NCBI GenBank assembly: GCA_001803875.1
Contig: MHEO01000019.1
Span: 4,394-43,039, forward strand
Reading direction: 5' to 3'
Length of the DNA: 38,646 bases
Source of the DNA: Nitrospirae bacterium RIFCSPHIGHO2_01_FULL_66_17
GTDB lineage: Bacteria > Nitrospirota > Nitrospiria > 2-01-FULL-66-17
Under the pieces are notes generated by a model. The model worked only from the letters and a program-made list of their open reading frames with translations, ran no database searches and was not told where the DNA came from. This document shows, one piece after another, positions 22,903 through 30,324 of the stretch (its first letter is position 1; the number at the start of each line of letters is the position of its first letter). The translations under genes were made by a program, and so were the position numbers.

Positions 22903-24386
22903 ACGTGTTTTTAGGTCCGGACACCAGGCTGCCTGCGGACCATCGGCCTCCTTCCCTCGCGGGGCCGAACTCGGCGGCGGACGCTTGCCGCGTGCTGTCG
23001 GCGGTGCGGCGCGAGGGGTTGTACGAACGTCGCGAGGGCGACGGCCTGCCCCGCTGGCGGGTGAGCCCTGAGCCGTACTGGTTGGCGCCGGCGGACGTGG
23101 AGGTGCTCGAACGGCTGGGGCCGATCCTCCTCGCCTTCTACCGATCGCTCAATCGCCTCTATTACCTGAGCGTCAAGACCCCCAAGCTCGCGTGGGTTCA
23201 TCGCTACCTCGATCAGGGCAAGCCGGAGTCGGTGATCGAGTACGGCCGGATGCGCCGGGTTCGCGAGCAGGTCCCCGGGATCCTGCGGCCCGACCTCTTC
23301 GTGACCGAGACCGGCTTGATCGCCTCGGAACTCGATTCGGTGCCCGGGGGATTCGGGCTGACGGCCGCGTTTCAGGCGGTCTACGGCGAGTTGGGGCACC
23401 CCCTCGTCGGCGGGCCCGACGGCGTGGTCCGCGCGTTCGCGGACATGGTTGGTCCCGGGTCCCGCGTGGCGATCGTCGTGTCGGACGAGTCCACCGATTA
23501 CCGCGCCGAGATGGCCTGGATCGCGCGGGCGCTGACCGCCCATGGAACACCCGCGGACGCGGTCGCCCCAGGCGAGGTCACGTTCACGGAGGAGGGGTTG
23601 ACCGTCGGGCCAGCGGCCAGCTCCCGGCGCGTCGACGTGCTCTACCGCTTCTTTGAGCTGTTCGACCTCAAGAACGTCCCGAAGTCGGATCTCTTCCTCT
23701 ACGCCGCCAAGAAGGGCGCCGTCAGGATGACCCCTCCCGCCAAGGCGTTTCTCGAAGAGAAATCTGCGATGGCGCTCTGGCATCACCCGGCGCTGGAGGT
23801 GTGGTGGCGGGACGATCTGGGAGCGGAGGTCGCCGACGCGCTCTCGCGGCTGTTTCCAAAGACCTGGATCCTGGATCCGTCCGAGGTGCCGCCGCACGCG
23901 GTGATTCCCGGCTTCACGCTCGGCGGGCGGCCGGTCCGCGATTGGCGGGACCTCGCGGCCGCGAGCCAGCGGGAACGCCGACTGGTGATCAAGCCGTCCG
24001 GCTTTTCGGAGCGGGCATGGGGAAGCCGCGGGGTGGTGGTTGGACACGACCGCTCGTCGGAAGCCTGGTCCGCGGCGGTGGATGAGGCCCTCCGAGCCTT
24101 CCCGACGACCCCCCACGTCCTGCAGGAATTCCATACGGCGCGGCGGGACGACGTGGCGTATTACGACGAAGGGAGCGACGCGATCCGGCCCATGAGCGGC
24201 CGGACGCGCCTGTCCCCCTACTATTTCGTGTCCGGTGACGACGTGGTGTTGGGCGGGGTTCTCGCGACGGTGTGCGCGCTGGATAAGAAGCTGATCCACG
24301 GGATGGCCGACGCCGTCCTCGCGCCGTGCGCCGTGCGCGCCGCGCCAGGCCGCGCCGCGACCGATGGCCAAGGAGCGAACGCGTGA
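22806..24386 (+). CDS. ATP-grasp-like protein of unknown function
   Basis: Up to 526 residues from GTG 22806; the first ~31 residues are Gly/Pro/Ser-rich and may not be translated (in-frame TTG 22899 and GTG 22905 are alternatives). I do not know a named family. The central part reads as a nucleotide- or ligand-binding alpha/beta region (PGSRVAIVVSDESTDYRAEM). The C-terminal part resembles an ATP-grasp core: RLVIKPSGFSERAWGSRGVVVGHD (Lys plus glycine-rich loop), then HVLQEFHTARRDDVAYYD, then a final LSPYYFVSGDDVVLGGVLATVC. ATP-grasp enzymes make amide bonds from a carboxylate and an amine. It overlaps the aminomutase gene by 4 bp, so a shared pathway is likely. No signal peptide is seen. Confidence 0.6.
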   Translation: MSEPVRAHGTWGEIDPVSVGTGSPSGSGDPPLNVFLGPDTRLPADHRPPSLAGPNSAADACRVLSAVRREGLYERREGDGLPRWRVSPEPYWLAPADVEVLERLGPILLAFYRSLNRLYYLSVKTPKLAWVHRYLDQGKPESVIEYGRMRRVREQVPGILRPDLFVTETGLIASELDSVPGGFGLTAAFQAVYGELGHPLVGGPDGVVRAFADMVGPGSRVAIVVSDESTDYRAEMAWIARALTAHGTPADAVAPGEVTFTEEGLTVGPAASSRRVDVLYRFFELFDLKNVPKSDLFLYAAKKGAVRMTPPAKAFLEEKSAMALWHHPALEVWWRDDLGAEVADALSRLFPKTWILDPSEVPPHAVIPGFTLGGRPVRDWRDLAAASQRERRLVIKPSGFSERAWGSRGVVVGHDRSSEAWSAAVDEALRAFPTTPHVLQEFHTARRDDVAYYDEGSDAIRPMSGRTRLSPYYFVSGDDVVLGGVLATVCALDKKLIHGMADAVLAPCAVRAAPGRAATDGQGANA

Positions 24387-25510
24387 CCGACCAATGGAAA
24401 TATGACCTCCGGGACAGTCTGGAGGCGACGGAGGATCTCATCGAGCGCCTGGGGCTCTCGACGCGTGAAGCCGACCGCCTACGCGAGGTGGTGACGCGCT
24501 ACCCGATGCGCATCACGCCCCACGTCCTCAAGACCATCCGGTACCAGGGCGATCCCATCTGGCTGCAGGTGGTGCCGACCACCGAGGAGATGGAGCTCGA
24601 CTACGAAATGCAGGACGATCCGTTGAACGAGGAGGGCGACATGGTCGTTCCGCACCTCGTGCATCGCTATCCGGACCGGGTCCTGCTCTTCGTCACCAAT
24701 CAGTGTCCCGTCTATTGCCGGTTTTGCACCCGCAAGCGCTTCGTCGGGTCGCCGGGGGGCACCATCACGCCCGAGGCGATCGAGGTCGTCACGGACTACA
24801 TCCGATCGCACCCCGAGATCCGCGACATCATCTTCTCCGGCGGAGACCCGCTCCTCCTGGTCGACAGTCTTCTCGAACGGATCCTGTCCGCGCTCCGCAC
24901 AATCCCGCACCTTGAGATTATCCGCATCGGATCGCGCGTGCCGGGCACGCTCCCGTCGCGGATCACGCCCGAGCTGTGCGCGATGCTCCGGCGCTATCAC
25001 CCGCTGTACATGAACCTCCACTTCAACCACCCGGACGAGATCACGCCCGAGGTCGCCGAGGCGTGTGGTCGACTGGCCGACGCCGGCATCCCGCTCGGCA
25101 GCCAGACCGTGTTGCTCAAGGGGGTCAACGACGACCCCGACACGATGAAGCGCCTCATGCATGCGCTGCTGAAGATCCGAGTGAAGCCCTACTATCTCTA
25201 CCAGGCCGACCTGGTGACGGGCACCCACCAGTTCCGCACCCCGGTCGAGACCGGCCTCAACATCCTCAGGGCCCTCCACGGCCACACGTCGGGGATGGCA
25301 ATCCCGCGCTACGTGATCGATGCGCCGGGCGGCGGCGGCAAGATCACGGTGGTCCCTCCCGAGTTCGTGCTCGAGATCAACGCCCGCGAGGTGATTCTGA
25401 AGAACTACGAGGACCAGGTGTACCGATACCCGCAGGTTGAGGCCGTCCCGGACGCCGTCCCCGCGGATGATCCCGCGCGGCTGACTCCCCTGCAACGATT
25501 ACCCTCATGA
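24383..25510 (+). CDS. kamA: Lysine 2,3-aminomutase family radical SAM enzyme
   Basis: A 375-residue enzyme of the KamA/EpmB family, which moves the alpha-amino group of lysine to the beta carbon using S-adenosylmethionine and PLP. The iron-sulfur motif is C108-x3-C112-x2-C115 (CPVYCRFC). IIFSGGDPLLL, RIGSRVPGTLPSRIT, YMNLHFNHPDEIT, LLKGVNDD, YYLYQADLVTGTHQFR and DAPGGGGKIT (PLP region) are all present. Clostridial KamA is near 416 residues and EpmB near 340, so length does not decide between free-lysine and EF-P roles. GTG 24383 overlaps the upstream stop (GTGA). No ablB acetyltransferase or epmA gene is in the window. Confidence 0.9.
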   Translation: MTDQWKYDLRDSLEATEDLIERLGLSTREADRLREVVTRYPMRITPHVLKTIRYQGDPIWLQVVPTTEEMELDYEMQDDPLNEEGDMVVPHLVHRYPDRVLLFVTNQCPVYCRFCTRKRFVGSPGGTITPEAIEVVTDYIRSHPEIRDIIFSGGDPLLLVDSLLERILSALRTIPHLEIIRIGSRVPGTLPSRITPELCAMLRRYHPLYMNLHFNHPDEITPEVAEACGRLADAGIPLGSQTVLLKGVNDDPDTMKRLMHALLKIRVKPYYLYQADLVTGTHQFRTPVETGLNILRALHGHTSGMAIPRYVIDAPGGGGKITVVPPEFVLEINAREVILKNYEDQVYRYPQVEAVPDAVPADDPARLTPLQRLPS

Positions 25511-25530
25511 AGGCGGAAGGAGTGGGAGCA

Positions 25531-26082
25531 ATGGTCAAAAACGACCGCTGGATTCGACGAATGGCCAAAGAGCACGGGATGATCACGCCGTTCGAGGAAA
25601 AGCAGGTCCGGGAAGGCACGATCTCTTACGGCCTCTCGTCGTATGGCTACGATCTGAGAATCTCGGATGATTTCAAGATCTTCACGAACATCAACCACAC
25701 GACGGTCGATCCCAAGGACTTCGACGTGAAGTCCTTCGTGGATTTCAAGGGCGAGGTCTGCATCATTCCTCCGAACTCGTTCGCGCTGGGGCGCAGCGTC
25801 GAATATGTCAAGATTCCCCGCAGCGTGATCACGGTGTGCGTGGGCAAGTCCACCTACGCGCGCTGCGGCATCATCACCAACGTGACCCCCTTCGAGCCCG
25901 AGTGGGAGGGCCATGTGACGCTCGAAGTGTCCAACACCACTCCGCTTCCGGCCAAAATCTACGCGTTCGAAGGGATCGCGCAAGTCCTGTTCTTCGAGAG
26001 CGACGAGGAATGCGAAACGTCGTACGCCGATCGCCGGGGCAAATACCAGGCTCAGCGAGGTATCACGCTCCCCCGCCTGTGA
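25531..26082 (+). CDS. dcd: dCTP deaminase
   Basis: A 183-residue trimeric enzyme converting dCTP to dUTP for thymidylate synthesis. It starts KNDRWIRRMAKEHGMI, has SSYGYDLRI, and holds the active-site block GKSTYAR (S107, R111) with the catalytic Glu132 in GHVTLEVSN. It ends with the nucleotide-closing QAQRGITLP. ATG 25531 is chosen because GGAAGGAG lies 8 nt upstream and the family begins there; an in-frame ATG at 25507, overlapping the kamA stop, would add 8 residues. Whether it also hydrolyses dUTP, as bifunctional forms do, cannot be told from motifs alone. Confidence 0.95.
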   Translation: MVKNDRWIRRMAKEHGMITPFEEKQVREGTISYGLSSYGYDLRISDDFKIFTNINHTTVDPKDFDVKSFVDFKGEVCIIPPNSFALGRSVEYVKIPRSVITVCVGKSTYARCGIITNVTPFEPEWEGHVTLEVSNTTPLPAKIYAFEGIAQVLFFESDEECETSYADRRGKYQAQRGITLPRL

Positions 26083-26280
26083 TCGTCGCGAGCCGTTTGG
26101 CGTGGTAAATTCTTATCCATCTTTGCCGATCGTCTGAGCCGTGATGGGTTCCGAGCGACGAATGAGCGGGGAAGATGCGGGTTATCGGCCTAAACATCCC
26201 CAAGTTTCGGCGTTGAGACGGGTGAGGACATTATATAACCGTTTGGCGGGCCACCGAATTCCCCAAAAGATGAAAAATGC

Positions 26281-26309
26281 TTGACACCGGAATGGGCGTT
26301 TGCTATAAG
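26281..26309 (+). promoter_or_regulatory. Strong promoter of the cold-shock gene
   Basis: Perfect TTGACA (26281-26286), 17 bp, TATAAG (26304-26309) with a TGC extended -10. The -10 region is embedded in a perfect inverted repeat, GTTTGC-TATAA-GCAAAC (26298-26314). It predicts a leader of about 80 nt, typical of cold-shock genes. Confidence 0.75.
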
Positions 26310-26315
26310 CAAACA

Positions 26316-26337
26316 TGCCGATGGCAGCAGGTCGGCA
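26316..26337 (+). other. Hairpin at the 5' end of the cold-shock mRNA
   Basis: TGCCGA (26316-26321), a 10-nt loop, TCGGCA (26332-26337). It would form the first stem of the leader; such 5' structures stabilise or thermally regulate cold-shock messages. Confidence 0.4.
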
Positions 26338-26395
26338 GTGTTCGTGACAGGTTCGGTTTCCAGCAAGGGTTTGTTCCGAAAGGAGGGTACGCGCA

Positions 26396-26596
26396 GTGGC
26401 ACGAGGAAAGGTAAAGTGGTTCAACGCCAGCAAGGGGTACGGGTTCATCTCCCAGGACGACGGGAGCGACGTGTTCGTCCACTTCTCGGCAATTCAGGGT
26501 GATGGGTTCAAAACCCTGGATGAAGGCCAGGAGGTCGAGTTCGACGTCATTAAGGGGGCCAAGGGTCCGCAAGCGGCCAACGTCGTCAAAGCCTGA
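26396..26596 (+). CDS. Cold-shock domain protein (Csp family)
   Basis: A 66-residue single OB-fold RNA chaperone. The RNA-binding motifs RNP1 (KGYGFISQ) and RNP2 (VFVHFSAI) are intact, after the opening GKVKWFNASKG. It binds single-stranded RNA and melts secondary structure, at low temperature or constitutively. The GTG start has an excellent ribosome-binding site (AAAGGAGGG, 26379-26387). A strong promoter, a long leader and a monocistronic setting suggest high expression. Confidence 0.96.
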   Translation: MARGKVKWFNASKGYGFISQDDGSDVFVHFSAIQGDGFKTLDEGQEVEFDVIKGAKGPQAANVVKA

Positions 26597-26625
26597 ACGC
26601 GTTTACCCTCCCACACGCATGTTAA

Positions 26626-26657
26626 GGCGCCCTTTCGGCACGTTCCGGAAGGGCGCC
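26626..26657. terminator. Hairpin terminator between csp and hemW
   Basis: A 13-bp stem, GGCGCCCTTTCGG (26626-26638) with CCGGAAGGGCGCC (26645-26657), one G-U pair and a 6-nt loop. It lies between convergent genes and so could serve both. No T-run follows on either side, so termination may be weak or Rho-assisted. Confidence 0.6.
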
Positions 26658-26672
26658 CGCGGTTCTGACCGT

Positions 26673-27848
26673 TTACAGGAACTCCTCGGCGATCATGTCC
26701 GCGAGATTGAGCCCCCGGGGTGTGAGTCGAATGAGGGGGCGCCTCGGCTCGACCAAGCCCATCGCGATCAGACGGTCGAGGGGCTGAGCGTAGCGCTCCC
26801 ACGGGTCGACGGTGAAGCGCACCCGCAGACGGTCGCCATCGATGCCCCCGATCATCCGGATCCCGAACGCGAGCGCCTCGGCGAGACGGCGCTCCGGGGT
26901 GAGTTGCTCCCGGTCCGCCGTCCAGCGCCCGTCCTCCCCTTCCCGGACGTAGTCGTCCGCGTCGAAGTGGTTCCACCAGCGCCGGCCGTCGACGTGCGAG
27001 TGTGCGCTGGCACCCAGCCCCAGCCAGTCGTCGCCCGACCAGTACAGCAGATTGTGCCGGCACGCGCGGCCGGGCCTGGCATAATTGGAAATCTCGTAGC
27101 GATTGAACCCGGCCGCGTCGAGCCGGTCGTGCAGGACGGCCTCGAGTGTGTCGACCTCGTCATCGGATGGCAGCGCGGCGCGCCCCTCCTCGACGGCGAG
27201 TCCGAAGGCCGTGCCGGCCTCGGGGGTCAGCGCGTACGCGGACAGGTGGTCGGGCTCCAGCGCCAGCGCCGCATCGACGGTGGCGGTCCACGTCTCGGGA
27301 GCTTGGTCGGGGATCCCGTAGATCAAGTCGAGGCTCAGGTTGGCGCAGCCCGCGCGCCGCGCCGCCTCCCACGCCCGCACGACGCGCTCGGACGAGTGGG
27401 CCCGTCGGAGCGCGGTCAACTCGCGCGGGTCGAAGGACTGAACGCCCAGGCTGATGCGGGTGACGCCGGCGTCGAGGAAGCCGCGGAGCCGGTCGTACGA
27501 AACCGTCTCGGGGTTCGCCTCGAGGGTGATCTCGGCGTTGGGCGCCAGGGCGAACGCCCGCCGACAATGGTCGATCAAGGCCGCGATCTCGGAGGGCGCG
27601 GCGAGCGAGGGGGTGCCCCCGCCGAAGTACAGGGTGCGGGCGGTTCGCCCCGCGTACGCGCCGCCGTGGGCGTGCGCGTCGATCTCGCGATGCACCGCGT
27701 CCTGGTACGCCGAGATGATCCCGCGCGAAGCGGGGCCGGAGCTAAACGCGCAATAGGCGCACTTGCTCACGCAGAACGGGATGTGGAGGTACACACCGAA
27801 ATCGGGGTCGGACGCGGTGCGCGCCTCGGCGGGGATGGGCAAAACCAT
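26673..27848 (-). CDS. hemW: Heme chaperone HemW-like radical SAM protein
   Basis: A 391-residue protein of the oxygen-independent coproporphyrinogen oxidase-like family. HemW binds heme and delivers it to respiratory enzymes; it does not itself oxidise coproporphyrinogen. It shows VYLHIPFC and the cluster motif C26-x3-C30-x2-C33 (the three-Cys HemW type). LYFGGGTPSL, ITLEANPET, ISLGVQSFDPREL, SLDLIYGIP, YEISNYARPG and LGLGASAHSHVDG follow. The ATG at 27848 is preferred; the frame continues upstream for ~60 residues of unrelated Arg/Pro-rich sequence that overlaps the opposite promoter. The gene is divergent from the PBP1b-like gene. Confidence 0.92.
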   Translation of the reverse strand: MVLPIPAEARTASDPDFGVYLHIPFCVSKCAYCAFSSGPASRGIISAYQDAVHREIDAHAHGGAYAGRTARTLYFGGGTPSLAAPSEIAALIDHCRRAFALAPNAEITLEANPETVSYDRLRGFLDAGVTRISLGVQSFDPRELTALRRAHSSERVVRAWEAARRAGCANLSLDLIYGIPDQAPETWTATVDAALALEPDHLSAYALTPEAGTAFGLAVEEGRAALPSDDEVDTLEAVLHDRLDAAGFNRYEISNYARPGRACRHNLLYWSGDDWLGLGASAHSHVDGRRWWNHFDADDYVREGEDGRWTADREQLTPERRLAEALAFGIRMIGGIDGDRLRVRFTVDPWERYAQPLDRLIAMGLVEPRRPLIRLTPRGLNLADMIAEEFL

Positions 27849-27871
27849 GCGTGCTCTGGGCTCGGAATCCG

Positions 27872-27880
27872 TGGTATGAT
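27872..27880 (+). promoter_or_regulatory. Extended -10 promoter of the PBP1b-like gene
   Basis: TGG followed by TATGAT (27875-27880), with no good -35 box. The surrounding 13 bp (27869-27881) are identical to those before the ATP-grasp-like gene. The predicted start near 27887 is 3 nt before an ATG. Confidence 0.5.
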
Positions 27881-27904
27881 CCCACCCGCATGGACCGCTG
27901 TCAA
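27876..27904 (-). promoter_or_regulatory. Promoter of hemW, overlapping the opposite promoter
   Basis: On the minus strand, perfect TTGACA (27899-27904), 17 bp, GATCAT (27876-27881). The -10 box shares five base pairs with the -10 box of the plus-strand promoter, so RNA polymerase cannot occupy both at once. Confidence 0.5.
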
Positions 27905-28024
27905 GAGCGCGCGCTCCGCGCCGAGGGCTTGCCCGAGCCTCGGGCGGGGCGCTTCGGAACTCAGGGATGGGGCGATCGCACGTGGGCAGTGGCCGGACCG
28001 GTTGGGGTGATGACGCGTGGATGA
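27890..28024 (+). CDS. Possible near-leaderless mini-ORF upstream of the PBP1b-like gene
   Basis: A 44-codon frame starting MDRCQERALR about 3 nt from the predicted transcript start. Its TGA (28022-28024) overlaps the ATG at 28021 of the PBP gene in an ATGA arrangement. It may couple translation to the main gene. The composition is Arg/Gly-rich and no family is recognised; chance is possible. Confidence 0.2.
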   Translation: MDRCQERALRAEGLPEPRAGRFGTQGWGDRTWAVAGPVGVMTRG

Positions 28025-30324
28025 GGGGCATGGCGTCATCGCGTAGGCCCCGCCGTCGCCGCCGCGGTCGCTGGGCGGTCTGGCTTGTCCTCGCCGTGGG
28101 GGCGGGCTATCTCGGCTCGCTATACCTGACGGTCACGTCCCGATTCGAGGGGCCGCGGTGGAAGGTGCCCTCCACGGTGTACGCCGAACCGGTCACAATC
28201 TATCCCGGGATGGATCTGGCCGCCCACCAGATCCACGATCGACTCCTGCGTCTCGGGTACGGCCCGGTCGCGGGCGGGCCCACTCGTCCCGGTGAATTTC
28301 GATGGACCGACGACCGCCTGGATTTGTACTTGCAGGATTTCGTCTATCCCGACCATCGCGTTCAGGGATTTCCGGTCGCCGCCGATCTCCGCAACCACCG
28401 GGTGGAGCGGCTCGTCCGTTCGGACGACGGTGTCTCGATCCCCAGCGTCGACCTGGAGCCCGAGGTGATCGCGGGCCTCTTCGACGAAAGCTGGGAGGGG
28501 CGCCGGCTGGTCCGCCTCGCCGACGTGCCGCCGGCCCTCGTGGACGCGATCGTCTCCATCGAGGATGTCCGGTTTTACAACCACTGGGGCATCGATCCGC
28601 GCGCGATCGCTCGGGCCCTGTGGACCGACCTGAAGGAGAGAGAATTCGCCCAGGGCGGCAGCACGCTGACCCAGCAACTCGTCAAGAATTTCTATCTCAC
28701 CCAGGAGCGGACGCTGTACCGAAAGGCCACCGAGGCCCTCATGGCGCTGATGCTCGAGGCACGGTACAGCAAGGGCGAGATCCTGGAGGCATACCTCAAC
28801 GAGATCTATCTCGGCCAGCGGGGCGACATGGGGGTGTACGGGGTGGGCGAGGCGTCGATCCTCTATTTCGGGAAGGACGTCGAGCGCCTCACCCCGGCGG
28901 AGTCCGCCCTCCTGGCCGGGATGATTCGCTCGCCCCGCGCCTACAACCCGCAGACCGACCCGGACCGCGCGCGCGCCCGGCGGGATCGGGTGATCCGTCG
29001 CATGGTGGAGCTGGGGAAGATCGGCGCCGCCAACGCCGACGCGGCCCTGACGGATCCGGTGCCGACGCGCCCCAAGGCGCGCACCGCGGTACGCGCGCCC
29101 TACGTGGCCGACGTGGTCCGTGAGCAGCTCGAACGTCTCTATTCGCGCGACGTGCTCACGTCGGAGGGGCTTCGCATCTTCACGAGCCTCGACGTGGAGA
29201 AGCAGCGCGCGGCCGAGGAGGCGCTGCGGGCCGGTCTTGCCGGTCTCGAGCGGCGCCTGCCGAAGGGGCCCGAGCCGTTGCAGGGCGGGGTGATCGTCAT
29301 GCAGCCGCAGACCGGCCATATCCTAGCCCTGATCGGCGGCCGGGACTACGGCGAGACCCAGTTCAACCGGATGACCCAGGCGCGGCGGCAGCCCGGCTCG
29401 CTGTTCAAGCCGATCGCGTACCTGGCCGCGCTGCGCAAGGACGCGGAGACCGGCGCCCCGCGCTACACGCCGGTGAGCGTGGTTGAGGATGTCCCCGTGA
29501 CGGTGATGGCGAACGGCCAGCCGTGGACGCCGCAGAACTACGACAAGGTCTACCACGGCCCGGTCACGCTGCGCACCGCCCTCGAATACTCGTTCAATGC
29601 CGCGGCGGTCGGCGTCGCCCAGGCGATCGGGGTCGAGCGCATCATCGAGACGGCACGGGCGCTGGGCCTCACGACGCCTCTCCCGCCGGTGCCGTCGCTG
29701 GTGCTCGGCACGTCGGAGGTCATCCCCCTGGAGCTGGCCGCGGCCTACGCCGTGCTGGCGAACTTCGGCGCCAGGACGGAGCCCTTGATGATCAAGGCGG
29801 TCATGGACCGGGACGGCCAAGTCCTGGCCCGCAAGGAGATCGCGGTCGACCAGGTCGTCTCGCCCGAGGAGGCGTACCTGATCACGTCGCTCTTGCGGGG
29901 CGTGGTCGAGCGCGGCACCGGTCGCGGCGTGCGCGCGCTGGGGTTTGACCGGCCGGTCGCGGGGAAAACGGGCACCACCAGCGACTTCCGGGACGCCTGG
30001 TTCGTCGGCTACACCCCGGAAACGCTGGCGCTCGTGTGGGTGGGGTACGACCACAATCAGTCGCTCCACCTCACGGGGGCGCAGGCGGCGTTGCCGATCT
30101 GGACCGACGTCATGCGCCGCGTGACGGCCGGGGAGCCGATCACCGACTTCACGCCGCCCCCCGGGATCGTGCTGCGCCGCATCGATCCGGCGAGCGGTCT
30201 GTTGAGCAACAGCCGGTGCCCCGACGCGATCACCGAGGCGTTCCTGGCCGGCACCGAGCCGACCGGATCGTGCGCGGGCGGCCCGCCTCGCTTCCTGCGA
30301 TGGCTGCGCCAGGTGTGGGGGTGA
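28021..30324 (+). CDS. Bifunctional penicillin-binding protein, PBP1b-like
   Basis: A 767-residue class A PBP that polymerises and cross-links peptidoglycan. A short Arg-rich cytoplasmic tail (RRPRRRRRGRW) precedes one membrane span. A UB2H-like region (about 50-135, VYAEPVTIYPGMDL) marks the PBP1b type, where a lipoprotein activator binds. The GT51 domain has catalytic Glu181 in SIEDVRFYNHWGID and QGGSTLTQQLVKNFYL. The transpeptidase has S460xxK (PGSLFK), SFN and K649TG (GKTGTTSDFRDAWFVGY). ATG 28021 is chosen because it gives the usual short basic tail; ATG 27967 (18 residues longer) and ATG 28030 are also possible, none with a strong ribosome-binding site. Confidence 0.93.
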   Translation: MRGMASSRRPRRRRRGRWAVWLVLAVGAGYLGSLYLTVTSRFEGPRWKVPSTVYAEPVTIYPGMDLAAHQIHDRLLRLGYGPVAGGPTRPGEFRWTDDRLDLYLQDFVYPDHRVQGFPVAADLRNHRVERLVRSDDGVSIPSVDLEPEVIAGLFDESWEGRRLVRLADVPPALVDAIVSIEDVRFYNHWGIDPRAIARALWTDLKEREFAQGGSTLTQQLVKNFYLTQERTLYRKATEALMALMLEARYSKGEILEAYLNEIYLGQRGDMGVYGVGEASILYFGKDVERLTPAESALLAGMIRSPRAYNPQTDPDRARARRDRVIRRMVELGKIGAANADAALTDPVPTRPKARTAVRAPYVADVVREQLERLYSRDVLTSEGLRIFTSLDVEKQRAAEEALRAGLAGLERRLPKGPEPLQGGVIVMQPQTGHILALIGGRDYGETQFNRMTQARRQPGSLFKPIAYLAALRKDAETGAPRYTPVSVVEDVPVTVMANGQPWTPQNYDKVYHGPVTLRTALEYSFNAAAVGVAQAIGVERIIETARALGLTTPLPPVPSLVLGTSEVIPLELAAAYAVLANFGARTEPLMIKAVMDRDGQVLARKEIAVDQVVSPEEAYLITSLLRGVVERGTGRGVRALGFDRPVAGKTGTTSDFRDAWFVGYTPETLALVWVGYDHNQSLHLTGAQAALPIWTDVMRRVTAGEPITDFTPPPGIVLRRIDPASGLLSNSRCPDAITEAFLAGTEPTGSCAGGPPRFLRWLRQVWG

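Larger units (their letters stand above)
26083..26395 (+). other. Intergenic region dcd to cold-shock gene
   Basis: 313 bp without a gene and visibly less G+C-rich than its surroundings. It holds no clear terminator for dcd. A 10-bp direct repeat, CCGTTTGGCG, occurs near 26093 and 26239. An A-rich stretch at 26264-26278 precedes the promoter like an UP element. The last 115 bp are the promoter and leader of the cold-shock gene. Confidence 0.6.

Noticed and set aside
26230..26235. Possible minus-strand promoter (TATAAT) upstream of the cold-shock gene
   Set aside because: No acceptable -35 box and no gene for it to serve except antisense to dcd.
27849..28031. N-terminal extension of HemW by about 61 residues
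   Set aside because: The extension is Arg/Pro-rich, unlike the family, and covers the divergent promoters; the ATG at 27848 gives the normal N-terminus.
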